Source: Methylococcaceae bacterium (GTDB lineage: Bacteria; Pseudomonadota; Gammaproteobacteria; Methylococcales; Methylomonadaceae). From it: a stretch of DNA of 10,646 nt. Below are positions 1 to 7,584 of the stretch, in pieces. The translations under genes were made by a program, and so were the position numbers. How positions within the stretch are numbered: position 1 is the first letter of the stretch; every line of letters starts with the position of its first letter. The notes under the pieces are model-generated. The model saw only the letters and a program-made list of their open reading frames with translations, was not told where the DNA came from and did no database searches. Location: contig JAUXDP010000095.1 of the NCBI GenBank assembly GCA_030618325.1, forward strand, positions 1 to 10,646. Reading direction: 5' to 3'.

Positions 1-921
1 ATTTCTGCCCGTTTGGGTGAATCTGATTTTTTTGTTATTGAAGCCGATGAATACGATACTGCCTTTTTTGATAAGCGCTCGAAATTTGTTCACTACCGCC
101 CAAGAACCGCCATACTCAATAACCTAGAATTTGACCATGCCGATATTTTTCCTGATTTAGATGCTATCAAACGACAATTTCATCACCTGGTTAGAACCGT
201 GCCGGGAGAAGGGTTGATTATTGCCCCAGAAGCTGATAAGCACATTAGTGACGTGTTAGAAATGGGTTGCTGGACTCCGATTGAACATACTGACATAAAT
301 GCTGATTCCTTGTGGAACGCTGAATTAACCAAAGCAGACGGAAGTGAATTTCAAGTTTGGTTTAAAAAACAACTGCAAGGTACGGTGCATTGGTCTTTAA
401 CCGGTAGGCACAATGTTTACAATGCCTTGTCGGCAATTGTAGCGGCTCGACATATTGGGATTTTACCGGCTGATGCAATCACAGCGTTGGAATCGTTCAA
501 AAATGTAAAACGACGTATGGAGATCATAGCCAAAATTAACGGCGTGACTATATATGATGATTTTGCCCATCATCCAACGGCAATCAAACTGACTTTGGAA
601 GGCTTACGTAAACAAGTCGATAAGGAACGCATCATTGCTATCGTTGAGCCACGATCTAATACCATGCGTATGGGCATTCACAGCCAAACCTTAGCACAAT
701 CACTGGAAGATGCAGATTTAGCGATTATCTACCAACCGGAAAACCTCGATTGGGATTTAAGTGCTGTGCAAAAATTAGCAAATAATATAGAAATATACCA
801 ATCTCTCGATGAAATCATTAATCGGCTAAAAGCAGAAGCTTCTGATGGCGGTCATTTTGTGTTAATGAGTAACGGTAGTTTTGGGGGGATTTATCAAAAG
901 TTGTTGGATGTCTTGAAATAA
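1..921 (+). CDS. mpl: Mpl, UDP-N-acetylmuramate:L-alanyl-gamma-D-glutamyl-meso-diaminopimelate ligase, 5'-truncated by window edge
   Basis: A cytoplasmic Mur-family ligase that joins the recovered murein tripeptide L-Ala-gamma-D-Glu-meso-DAP to UDP-MurNAc using ATP, bypassing MurC-F in cell-wall recycling. The frame is open from base 1, giving 306 residues; the family is about 450-460, so the N-terminal UDP-binding domain and the P-loop lie outside the window. Visible hallmarks, numbered from the first codon, are FVIEADEYDTAFFD near 11-24, the NNLEFDHADIF stretch near 40-50, GRHNVYNALSA of the central domain near 135-145, DDFAHHPTA near 187-195 and EPRSNTMRMG near 217-226 in the C-terminal domain. 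A TTG at base 13 is internal, not the start. The gene ends only 15 bp before the convergent hepT stop, with no clear terminator hairpin between them. The assignment to Mpl rather than MurC rests on the EADEYDTAFFD and EPRSNTMRMG motifs. Confidence 0.95.
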   Translation: MSARLGESDFFVIEADEYDTAFFDKRSKFVHYRPRTAILNNLEFDHADIFPDLDAIKRQFHHLVRTVPGEGLIIAPEADKHISDVLEMGCWTPIEHTDINADSLWNAELTKADGSEFQVWFKKQLQGTVHWSLTGRHNVYNALSAIVAARHIGILPADAITALESFKNVKRRMEIIAKINGVTIYDDFAHHPTAIKLTLEGLRKQVDKERIIAIVEPRSNTMRMGIHSQTLAQSLEDADLAIIYQPENLDWDLSAVQKLANNIEIYQSLDEIINRLKAEASDGGHFVLMSNGSFGGIYQKLLDVLK

Positions 922-936
922 AAAAACTGACCTTTT

Positions 937-1359
937 CTACTCACCATTTTCTAGTATCACTGCTACTACCTTGGCGAACTCATTAAAATCACGCAGATTG
1001 TTTTTTACTATACTGTAAACAATGAGCCAATTTATTGTTTCATAATTATGAACAGCAATGTTTCGAAACCCGACAGCTTTTTTGAGATTTGTCGCAAGCC
1101 CATTTTTCAAAATACCTTCTTGAGCCAGCAGATCAAAAGTTTCTCCCATAGTACCTGGCGGTGAAATTTCTAAACCGGCAATTAAATGGGCGCTAATATC
1201 CACACATATTTGTACGGCTCGACAAAGATTGAGCGATATAATATCCTGCAAATCTATATCTGCAATCAGGATTGAAGACTCTAAAGGGCACTTGGTTTCA
1301 AGGCGCAACAAACACCGGCGCAACGACTCCAGTTTTTGATCAACTACCTCCCTATCCAC
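937..1359 (-). CDS. hepT: HepT-like toxin (DUF86, HEPN ribonuclease family)
   Basis: This is a 140-residue helical protein of the HepT/DUF86 branch of the HEPN superfamily, whose studied members act as RNA-cleaving toxins. The diagnostic RX4HXY motif is intact as R99-NIAV-H104-N-Y106. In characterised pairs the tyrosine of this motif is AMPylated by the partner MntA, which neutralises the toxin. The start is a GTG at 1359, strongly supported by an AAAGGAG ribosome site six bases upstream that lies inside the end of mntA. The gene overlaps mntA by 16 bp on the same strand, the standard antitoxin-toxin layout. The catalytic residues are all present, so nothing suggests decay. The length matches the family. 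Toxicity is inferred from family knowledge; the motif and the gene pairing are seen directly. Confidence 0.88.
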   Translation of the reverse strand: MDREVVDQKLESLRRCLLRLETKCPLESSILIADIDLQDIISLNLCRAVQICVDISAHLIAGLEISPPGTMGETFDLLAQEGILKNGLATNLKKAVGFRNIAVHNYETINWLIVYSIVKNNLRDFNEFAKVVAVILENGE

Positions 1360-1802
1360 ACTTTTCTCCTTTCAGCCAAAATTCGAGAATGATAGGGCAT
1401 AAAATCAGCCTGATCAAATAGATGGCGGCTAATTAATTGAGCATATTCCGTATTATTGCCGAAAATCTTTCTACCATGTTTAATTATTTGACCAAGTAAC
1501 GGTTCGCCAGTTATTTTCAAATCAATCAAATCAACCGGTCGGCCAGTCTTTTCTGCAAGGGCATCAATGATGGCTATCTTTTCTGTAATTGTTAGTGGAT
1601 GAATTGCAGCAATGGCCAAATCCAGATCACTTGCCGGATGATTCCGCCCCGTTGCCATAGAACCAAACAATACCGCCAGCTTAATTTGCGGGAATTGCTT
1701 TAATACATTTTGAAGCACAATAATTAACTGATCAATGTTTTTATCTGCGGACGAATTCATGGACCTGAATGATTCTAAAAGATTTATTTTATAATAGTAC
1801 AT
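1344..1802 (-). CDS. mntA: MntA-like antitoxin, minimal nucleotidyltransferase
   Basis: A minimal nucleotidyltransferase of the pol-beta superfamily, the expected antitoxin of the adjacent HepT. The signature GSX10DXD is exact: G47-S48, ten residues, then D59-L-D61. A later PVDLIDL segment (D91 or D94) can supply the third metal-binding carboxylate. Family members transfer AMP from ATP to the HepT tyrosine. The start is uncertain. The ATG at 1802 gives 152 residues but has no properly spaced ribosome site and sits beside a TATTATAAAAT stretch that looks like promoter sequence. The ATG at 1760 (residue 15, MNSSADKN) puts the GS motif at residues 33-34, typical for the family, although its AGG is also close to the start. 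The stop overlaps the hepT start, so the two are probably translated from one transcript. The pair stands alone, without a defence cluster around it. Confidence 0.87.
   Translation of the reverse strand: MYYYKINLLESFRSMNSSADKNIDQLIIVLQNVLKQFPQIKLAVLFGSMATGRNHPASDLDLAIAAIHPLTITEKIAIIDALAEKTGRPVDLIDLKITGEPLLGQIIKHGRKIFGNNTEYAQLISRHLFDQADFMPYHSRILAERRKVWIGR
1366..1372 (-). promoter_or_regulatory. Strong ribosome binding site of hepT
   Basis: On the minus strand the bases read AAAGGAG followed by a six-base spacer and the GTG codon at 1359. The site lies within the last codons of mntA. It fixes the non-ATG start of hepT and suggests that toxin translation is coupled to antitoxin translation. Confidence 0.7.
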
Positions 1803-1875
1803 CCTTGTCAGCCATTATTTAAAGAATTCCCAACAGCACATTTTATTCTAAAATACTTTGGTTTTGAAATTTGTG

Positions 1876-1916
1876 TCTCCAGGCTGCTTGGTGGGCTATT
1901 TATTTTGCGCCTGAGA
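1876..1916. repeat. Imperfect inverted repeat between mntA and the membrane-protein gene
   Basis: TCTCCAGGC at 1876-1884 pairs with GCCTGAGA at 1909-1916, leaving one bulged base and a 24-base loop. It lies 8 to 48 bases past the stop of the 213-residue membrane protein and upstream of mntA. It could be a weak terminator, but no T-run follows it on the minus strand, so the role is open. Confidence 0.35.
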
Positions 1917-1923
1917 GAACCAT

Positions 1924-2565
1924 TTAGACTTTGTGTTTATCAAAATACTCATAGTATATAAGCAATAAAAACATAGGAATACCTAACTCTAGCACCTCTT
2001 CCAATGCGGCTAAATGCATAGCGATCTGGCTTCCTATTTCTATCTCGAAAGAGCCCAATTTTCGGCTGATACCATCTAATGTTTTCGAAACACCCAAGAG
2101 CAACAGAACTATAAATACGCCTATTGAGATAGTTGAATGATTTTTTAAGCCTTCAATAAATTGTCTAATGTGATTCCTATAAATAGATATCAGAACATGG
2201 AGTAGCAATAAAACAATCAAAAAACCAACCAGCTTTTCTGTAAAAGGAACATCAGAGCTTGTAAAAAATTTAATTTTCAATATTCCCATTGTCGTAAACC
2301 GTTTATGGAAATCTAGTTCCCTAAAACCGGACATGATAAACAGTAAAATAAAATAATAATATTTTCGCAAATAATTTATTTTACCCTTATACAAAATTAG
2401 TAATACACATAGAAAATACCCTATTGCTGATGCAACTTCAATTACCCCACCTTCATCAAAAAATAGATCTCTATTGTTCCCGTCTAATACAAAAGTAGGG
2501 CTAAAAATAAAAAATAGCGCTATTAAGGTGATAGCGTATCTTGCTATTGTTTGTCTGTCGGCCAT
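1924..2565 (-). CDS. Unrecognised six-helix integral membrane protein
   Basis: A 213-residue hydrophobic protein I cannot assign to a named family. Likely membrane segments lie near residues 9-27, 41-58, 69-81, 109-127, 146-161 and 192-208. Charged residues sit inside or at the edges of helices in a way that suggests conserved functional positions: E43 at the start of helix 2, R82-E83-L84-D85-F86-H87-K88 after helix 3, K161 and D164 after helix 5, and E189-E190 with E193 before helix 6. No signal peptide beyond the first helix and no Cys motif are visible. The ATG at 2565 has no good ribosome site. The gene is visibly AT-richer than mpl and the large gene downstream, consistent with acquisition by transfer. 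It is read in the same direction as mntA-hepT, 121 bp upstream of them, and divergently from the 1359-residue gene. No function is proposed. Confidence 0.75.
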   Translation of the reverse strand: MADRQTIARYAITLIALFFIFSPTFVLDGNNRDLFFDEGGVIEVASAIGYFLCVLLILYKGKINYLRKYYYFILLFIMSGFRELDFHKRFTTMGILKIKFFTSSDVPFTEKLVGFLIVLLLLHVLISIYRNHIRQFIEGLKNHSTISIGVFIVLLLLGVSKTLDGISRKLGSFEIEIGSQIAMHLAALEEVLELGIPMFLLLIYYEYFDKHKV

Positions 2566-2582
2566 ATCGTGTTTTAGATTTA

Positions 2583-2588
2583 ATTATA
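2583..2588 (-). promoter_or_regulatory. Possible -10 box for the 213-residue membrane-protein gene
   Basis: On the minus strand a perfect TATAAT lies 17 bases before the ATG at 2565, implying a leader of about ten bases. No convincing -35 hexamer is found 16-18 bases upstream, and the surroundings are very AT-rich, so a chance match is possible. Confidence 0.25.
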
Positions 2589-2766
2589 AATTCGATAATT
2601 ATCTGAATACTACCCCTCATGTACGCCAATATTGAGAAGTGTTAGTGTTACTTGTATTTTCGAGCTTTACATTTACCACTTTTATCAGAGATAAAGCATA
2701 CACTAAAACCAATCCAAAAACTTGAGTTGCTATTTACAGAACAGCTGAAGATAGTTGCGAGTACTC

Positions 2767-2795
2767 TTGAAATAGTTTATACATTTCACTATCAA
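2767..2795 (+). promoter_or_regulatory. Sigma-70-type promoter candidate for the 1359-residue gene
   Basis: TTGAAA at 2767-2772 (five of six to consensus) and TATCAA at 2790-2795 (four of six) are separated by exactly 17 bases. Transcription would begin around 2802, giving a leader of roughly 16 bases. GGAA at 2807-2810 stands seven bases before the ATG at 2818 as a modest ribosome site. The rest of the 252-bp divergent gap (2566-2817) shows no operator or riboswitch that I can recognise. Confidence 0.4.
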
Positions 2796-2817
2796 AGCTT
2801 TTAACCGGAAAAAGATT

Positions 2818-5800
2818 ATGAATCGATCATTGTATTTTGTTGTATTAATAATCAGTTTATTGTTAACACCAGTCCAGGCGAAACGATTAACTCCGGAACA
2901 AGTTCCCGAACCCTTGCAGCCCTGGACTGATTGGGTGATGCAAAGTCATCCAGATCATCACTGCCCTTTCCTCTACAACAACTTTCAGCAAAAGCGATGC
3001 AGTTGGCCCTCCCGTTTAAAACTGAATTTAAATGATCAAAATGGCAAGTTTTCAATTCAATGGCAAGTTTATTCGGAGAGCTGGATTGAATTGCCGGGTA
3101 GCAGCAAATTTTGGCCGTTAAGTGTAGAGGTTAATCAGAAACCCGCGTTGGTGTTGGTAAAAAATAGTAAACCAGTCATAAAGCTAGCTGCCGGTAGTTA
3201 TCAAATTAAAGGTATTTTTAAATGGGATTTTATACCTGATAATTTACCTATTCCTGCCGACACCGGGCTTATCAACCTCAATGTTAAAGGCAAGTCGATA
3301 AATTATCCAACTATAAAAAATGGCCAGGTTTGGTTGAAAGAATCAGACATCGGTAGAAAAAAACCTAAAAGCATACAAAACAATCTCGATTTACAGGTTT
3401 TTAGAAAAATTAATGATGATGTGCCCCTGCAAGTCACCACGCGTCTGATATTGGAAGTTGCAGGTGATCAACGTGAGATTAAACTAGCTCATCCATTGCT
3501 GGATGACTCTATTCCGATCAGTTTAAACAGCCCTTTACCAGCCAGGCTCGAACCGGACGGTCACTTGCTGGTACAAGTCAGGCCAGGCCGCTGGCAAATT
3601 GAATTACTTAGTCGACATTCACAACTGACTAATCAAATCAGTCTAAATGTTAAAGACAAAAACTGGCCTGAGGCAGAAATCTGGTCATTTCAAAACCAGC
3701 CTTATCAGCGCGTGGTTGAGATAGAACAAGTGACACCGGTTGACCCTAATCAAACCAATTTACCCGATGCATGGAAAAACCTACCTGCTTATCGAGTAAA
3801 TCAGGGTGAAAGTATGGTTATTAAAACCCTGCGGCGTGGAGATCCAGAACCTGAGCCTAGTCAATTACATTTGCAGAGAAAACTTTGGTTGGATTTTGAT
3901 GGTGGTGGTTACACCATTAACGACCGAATTACAGGAAAAATGACCCAGGGTTGGCGATTGAATACCTTGCCAGAAATACAGCTAGGTCAGGTTATGTTGA
4001 ATGGTAATAGCCAATTGATTACCCAATTACCAGATGGTAAAGCTCAAGGTGTTGAAGTTAGAAAAGGTGCTATCGAATTGACTGCCGATAGTCGATTAAC
4101 CCAGTCGATAAAAAACCTCAGTGCAACAGGTTGGGCTCAGCATTTTCATCAGGTCAATGCAGTTTTAAATCTGCCCCCAGGTTGGCGTTTGCTGGCAGCG
4201 ACCGGGGTGGATAATGTGCCAAACAGTTGGATATCACGCTGGACTTTATTGGATTTGTTTTTAGTATTAATTGCAGCATTAGCTGTTACCCGCTTATGGA
4301 GTCTACCTTGGGGATTGTTTGCGTTAATCACCTTGGCAATTATCTGGCATGAGGCAGATGCACCGCGATTTATCTGGTTGAATGTGTTGGCAGCAACTGC
4401 TTTGTTGCAAGTATTACCTACGGGACAATTCAGAAAAGTACTGACCTGGTATCGCAATGCCTCCTGGCTGGTTTTGCTGATATTGGTTATTCCATTTATG
4501 ATTAATCAAGTTCGAATGGGATTGTACCCTCAATTGGAGATGCCCTGGCAAAGAATGGATAGTCAACACTATAGCTTCGCTGAAGCAGATTTAGAAATGG
4601 CTTCAGCGCCAGCAGCCATGGAGCAAGCAGCCAGTGGGTCTCTTTCCAAAGTACGCAGAATGGCAAAAAAAGTACCCAATAAATATTATAGTGAGAAAGC
4701 AGTAAACTTTAACCGTATTGACCCGGATGCCAATGTCCAGACAGGCCCTGGATTACCGCAATGGCAATGGCATAGCATTAATCTATCCTGGAATGGCTCT
4801 GTTGATAGTCAGCAGCAAGTTCAATTTTGGTATATCACGCCGATGATGAGTAAATTACTGCATCTTGCCCGAGTAATATTTATCACCTTGTTAATACTCA
4901 TGCTATTTGGCGTTATTAATAAACGGTTTGTTTGGGAAGCCAAAATGCAGCCTTTGGTAGTAGCCCTGGTTTTATTGCCACTACTATCGGCCTTTCCCGC
5001 ACAAAATGTTTTTGCCGAATACCCAGATCAGGCAATGCTGGATGAATTAGAGAAACGCTTGTTGGAAGCGCCAGAATGCTTGCCTAATTGTGCACAAATT
5101 TCGAGTTTGGGCTTATCTATCGACCCGAATAAAATAAAACTGACTTTACAAGCTCATGCGCAACAAGCCGTGGTCATTCCATTACCAGTTAATAATAAAC
5201 AATGGCTTCCGGATAAAGTTCAGATTGACGGCAAACTCGCTCCAGCCATGTATCGCAGTCATGATGGCAAACTGTGGCTACAGCTTGAAAAAGGAGAACA
5301 TACAATTCTGTTAACGGGTAAGGTCCCTGTTCATGATCGTTTCGTATTACCCCTGCCACTTAGACCACATCGGGTTAATGTCCATAACACCGGCTGGCAA
5401 ATTGACGGTGTGTATGAACATGGCAGAGCGGGTGGTCAGTTACAGTTCAGTCGGATTAGAACTGAAACAACGGGTAAGAACAGCAAAAATACGTTGGAAC
5501 CGGGCGTATTGCCACCCTTTATTCGGGTTGAGAGAACGCTGCAATTAGGTCTTGATTGGCGGGTAAAATCGCGTATTGTCAGAATGTCTCCTGGCAATGC
5601 TGCGATTGTATTGCAAGTACCACTATTAACAGGCGAATCCGTCACTACCGCAGGGATGCGTGTTAAGAATGGCAAGTTGCAAATCAATATGCCCGCCAAG
5701 CAGTCTCAGCTAAGCTGGGAGTCGGTGTTGTCCAAAGCCGCTCAAATTGATTTTATAGCACCCGACACTGAGCAATGGACTGAAGTTTGGCGAGCCGATG

Positions 5801-6897
5801 TTAGCCCAATTTGGCATATTGAAACTACCGGTATCGCCGTTGTGCATCATCAAGATAAACAAGGCCGTTGGCTACCCGAGTGGCGACCCTGGGCCGGAGA
5901 AGAAGTCAGTCTTGCTATTTCCCGCCCGGAAGCAATCAAAGGACAAACTCTGACCATTGATAAAAGTGAAATAGTGATGAAACCGGGCAAACGTATTCAG
6001 GAAGGAACATTAAAACTCAGCCTTAGAAGCTCGCAAGGTAGCCAGCATACTATTGCTCTGCCGGAAAAAGCCAAGTTGCAAGCAGTAACCATTAATGGTG
6101 TCACCCAACCTATTCGGCAAAATGGCAAGCAATTAACTTTGCCAGTAAAACCTGGAACGCAAAATATCATAATAAGCTGGTTGCAAGGTTCCGCATTAGG
6201 TAATATTTTTCAAACACCCCAACTGAACATTGGCCAAGCCAGTGTTAATAGTCATGTACAGGTAAGTTTAGGAGAGGATCGCTGGGTATTGTTTACCTGG
6301 GGGCCACGTTTTGGTCCTGCGGTATTATTTTGGGGAGTGCTTGTCGTCATCATTCTACTAGCCTTCGGTTTGAGTAAAGTCAAGTTAACACCTTTGAAGT
6401 TCTGGCAGTGGTCTTTGCTTTTAATCGGCCTAAGTCAGATTCCGATAATCTTCGCCATGGTTGTCGTTGCCTGGTTAATAGCACTTGGCGTTAGGAGGGA
6501 AAAATCAAGTATTGATGCAGATTACTTTAATCTTGCTCAAGTAAGCCTTGCAATATTAACTTTGTCGTCACTGGTTATTTTGTTTATCGCCATTGAACAG
6601 GGTTTGTTAGGTTCGCCAGATATGCAGATAACCGGAAATAGCTCCTCAGCATATACTCTCAACTGGTATCAAGATCGTAGTGCAGAAATTTTACCGACGG
6701 CTACGGTGATATCCGTACCCTTAACTATTTACCGCATACTGATGCTGTTCTGGTCTTTATGGCTAGCGATTTCATTATTAAACTGGTTGAAATGGGGGTG
6801 GCATTGTTTTAACAATGGAGGTTTGTGGAAACAGACTGAGAAGAAAAAGCAGCCGCCAAAAGTTGAAGAAGATCGACAAGAAATAAACAGCCAATAG
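2818..6897 (+). CDS. Giant exported multi-pass membrane protein of unknown function
   Basis: The product is 1359 residues and I do not recognise a named family. Residues 1-21 are a signal peptide (MNRSLYFVVLIISLLLTPVQA, then K22). A large, probably periplasmic beta-rich region follows to about 470; its start holds C49 and C61 in a Trp- and Pro-rich context (DHHCPF, KRCSW), a possible disulfide. A first cluster of about four membrane helices spans roughly 474-562. After a loop with an Ala/Ser-rich and basic segment come helices near 681-699 and 711-733; the latter ends in FPAQNVFAE like an internal export signal. A second soluble half (about 734-1165) begins with C754 and C758. The last cluster spans about 1167-1328 (four or more helices), then a charged tail rich in K, E and Q. 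The frame has no visible disruption. A REP-like hairpin lies 19 bases after the stop. An envelope role is inferred from topology only. Confidence 0.85.
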   Translation: MNRSLYFVVLIISLLLTPVQAKRLTPEQVPEPLQPWTDWVMQSHPDHHCPFLYNNFQQKRCSWPSRLKLNLNDQNGKFSIQWQVYSESWIELPGSSKFWPLSVEVNQKPALVLVKNSKPVIKLAAGSYQIKGIFKWDFIPDNLPIPADTGLINLNVKGKSINYPTIKNGQVWLKESDIGRKKPKSIQNNLDLQVFRKINDDVPLQVTTRLILEVAGDQREIKLAHPLLDDSIPISLNSPLPARLEPDGHLLVQVRPGRWQIELLSRHSQLTNQISLNVKDKNWPEAEIWSFQNQPYQRVVEIEQVTPVDPNQTNLPDAWKNLPAYRVNQGESMVIKTLRRGDPEPEPSQLHLQRKLWLDFDGGGYTINDRITGKMTQGWRLNTLPEIQLGQVMLNGNSQLITQLPDGKAQGVEVRKGAIELTADSRLTQSIKNLSATGWAQHFHQVNAVLNLPPGWRLLAATGVDNVPNSWISRWTLLDLFLVLIAALAVTRLWSLPWGLFALITLAIIWHEADAPRFIWLNVLAATALLQVLPTGQFRKVLTWYRNASWLVLLILVIPFMINQVRMGLYPQLEMPWQRMDSQHYSFAEADLEMASAPAAMEQAASGSLSKVRRMAKKVPNKYYSEKAVNFNRIDPDANVQTGPGLPQWQWHSINLSWNGSVDSQQQVQFWYITPMMSKLLHLARVIFITLLILMLFGVINKRFVWEAKMQPLVVALVLLPLLSAFPAQNVFAEYPDQAMLDELEKRLLEAPECLPNCAQISSLGLSIDPNKIKLTLQAHAQQAVVIPLPVNNKQWLPDKVQIDGKLAPAMYRSHDGKLWLQLEKGEHTILLTGKVPVHDRFVLPLPLRPHRVNVHNTGWQIDGVYEHGRAGGQLQFSRIRTETTGKNSKNTLEPGVLPPFIRVERTLQLGLDWRVKSRIVRMSPGNAAIVLQVPLLTGESVTTAGMRVKNGKLQINMPAKQSQLSWESVLSKAAQIDFIAPDTEQWTEVWRADVSPIWHIETTGIAVVHHQDKQGRWLPEWRPWAGEEVSLAISRPEAIKGQTLTIDKSEIVMKPGKRIQEGTLKLSLRSSQGSQHTIALPEKAKLQAVTINGVTQPIRQNGKQLTLPVKPGTQNIIISWLQGSALGNIFQTPQLNIGQASVNSHVQVSLGEDRWVLFTWGPRFGPAVLFWGVLVVIILLAFGLSKVKLTPLKFWQWSLLLIGLSQIPIIFAMVVVAWLIALGVRREKSSIDADYFNLAQVSLAILTLSSLVILFIAIEQGLLGSPDMQITGNSSSAYTLNWYQDRSAEILPTATVISVPLTIYRILMLFWSLWLAISLLNWLKWGWHCFNNGGLWKQTEKKKQPPKVEEDRQEINSQ

Positions 6898-6916
6898 ATA
6901 TTTTTCAGATTTTTTG

Positions 6917-6974
6917 TTGTGGGAGGGGCTTTAGCCGCGATCGAAGCCAGTCGCGGCTAAAGCCCCTCCCACAA
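6917..6974. repeat. REP-like hairpin, perfect 24-bp inverted repeat
   Basis: Bases 6917-6940 and 6951-6974 are exact reverse complements around a ten-base loop. Each arm also contains the smaller palindrome GGCTTTAGCC, so either arm can fold alone. The core GTGGGAGGGGCTTTAGCC resembles REP elements of gammaproteobacteria such as Pseudomonas, which RAYT transposases are thought to spread. It lies 19 bases after the large gene's stop and 31 bases before the stop of the convergent YdjM-like gene, a typical REP location. It may also end transcription or protect the 3' end of either mRNA. Confidence 0.85.
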
Positions 6975-7005
6975 AGGTTTTGAAACGATTTCCGCTCATT
7001 AAAAA

Positions 7006-7530
7006 TCAGGCGGTCTTCTTTATGCGCCATAAAAAATAATTCACACCCCACAAAAACAACAAAGGCAGCCAAACATACAAAAATTCACTTTTCATCACCG
7101 TAACACCGTGCTCAGAAAAAAAGTGTTGAACGTGCAAAGTAGATACTTGAAGGGGTTGTATAGGCAGAAAATATCGCTCGTTTAAAAAGGGTGCAAAGAA
7201 GGCAATGCCAAGTCCACCGTTTGTTAAGGCATCAAGAATACCGTGTGAAACCATGCAAATGAACAAGTATAGCCAAATTGCTAATTTTGATGATTGGGCT
7301 ATTAACCAGGTTATAGCCCCGCTAAATAGCAGTGCAAATGTAATTGAGTGAGTAATCCCCCTATGTCCAAGCAGATGTTCATAAGGGATACCGAATTTGA
7401 AGGCAATTACATCAATATCAGGGAATATAGATAAAATAATCCCTGATATAATCACTTTGCGTTTGTTGAGCTTATTAACCCAAGGCGAAAATGCAATTGC
7501 AACAACGGGGTGTGTAAAAATTGATGCCAC
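7006..7530 (-). CDS. YdjM/DUF457-type membrane-bound metal-dependent hydrolase-like protein
   Basis: A 174-residue inner-membrane protein of the YdjM/DUF457 family (LexA-regulated in E. coli, biochemical function unproven). The family pattern is clear: MASIFTHPVVAIA at the N-terminus with H7, FPDIDVIAF with D38 and D40, then H52, H56-R57-G-I-T-H61, and H96-G-I-L-D100 in a later helix. These His and Asp residues are the presumed metal ligands. Hydrophobic segments fall near 25-40, 62-78, 83-98 and 152-167. The start is a GTG at 7530, fixed by alignment to the family N-terminus; no ribosome site precedes it. Only 54 bp separate it from the atpF stop on the same strand, so it may be co-transcribed with the ATP synthase genes. 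No SOS box was found in the short upstream gap. It occupies the place where atpH would be expected. Confidence 0.82.
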   Translation of the reverse strand: MASIFTHPVVAIAFSPWVNKLNKRKVIISGIILSIFPDIDVIAFKFGIPYEHLLGHRGITHSITFALLFSGAITWLIAQSSKLAIWLYLFICMVSHGILDALTNGGLGIAFFAPFLNERYFLPIQPLQVSTLHVQHFFSEHGVTVMKSEFLYVWLPLLFLWGVNYFLWRIKKTA

Positions 7531-7584
7531 GGGTTAGAAAAAAAAGGTCATTGAGGCAGGGGGGCTAAATGATGAATCACTTTA

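Noticed and set aside
922..936. A terminator between mpl and hepT.
   Set aside because: The gap is 15 bases with an A-run and a few T, and no stem can be drawn that is not inside the coding ends.
1876..1925. The minus strand reads CTCTCAGGCGCAAAA, similar to the conserved end of a glycine riboswitch.
   Set aside because: The upstream half of the aptamer would have to lie inside the coding end of the 213-residue gene, where the needed GGAGAG and CCGAAGG elements are missing. The downstream gene is a nucleotidyltransferase antitoxin, not glycine metabolism.
2852..5699. Several open frames of 67-102 codons antisense to or out of frame with the 1359-residue gene.
   Set aside because: They lack ribosome sites and recognisable domains, and they lie fully inside a continuous, well-formed coding frame, so they are shadows.
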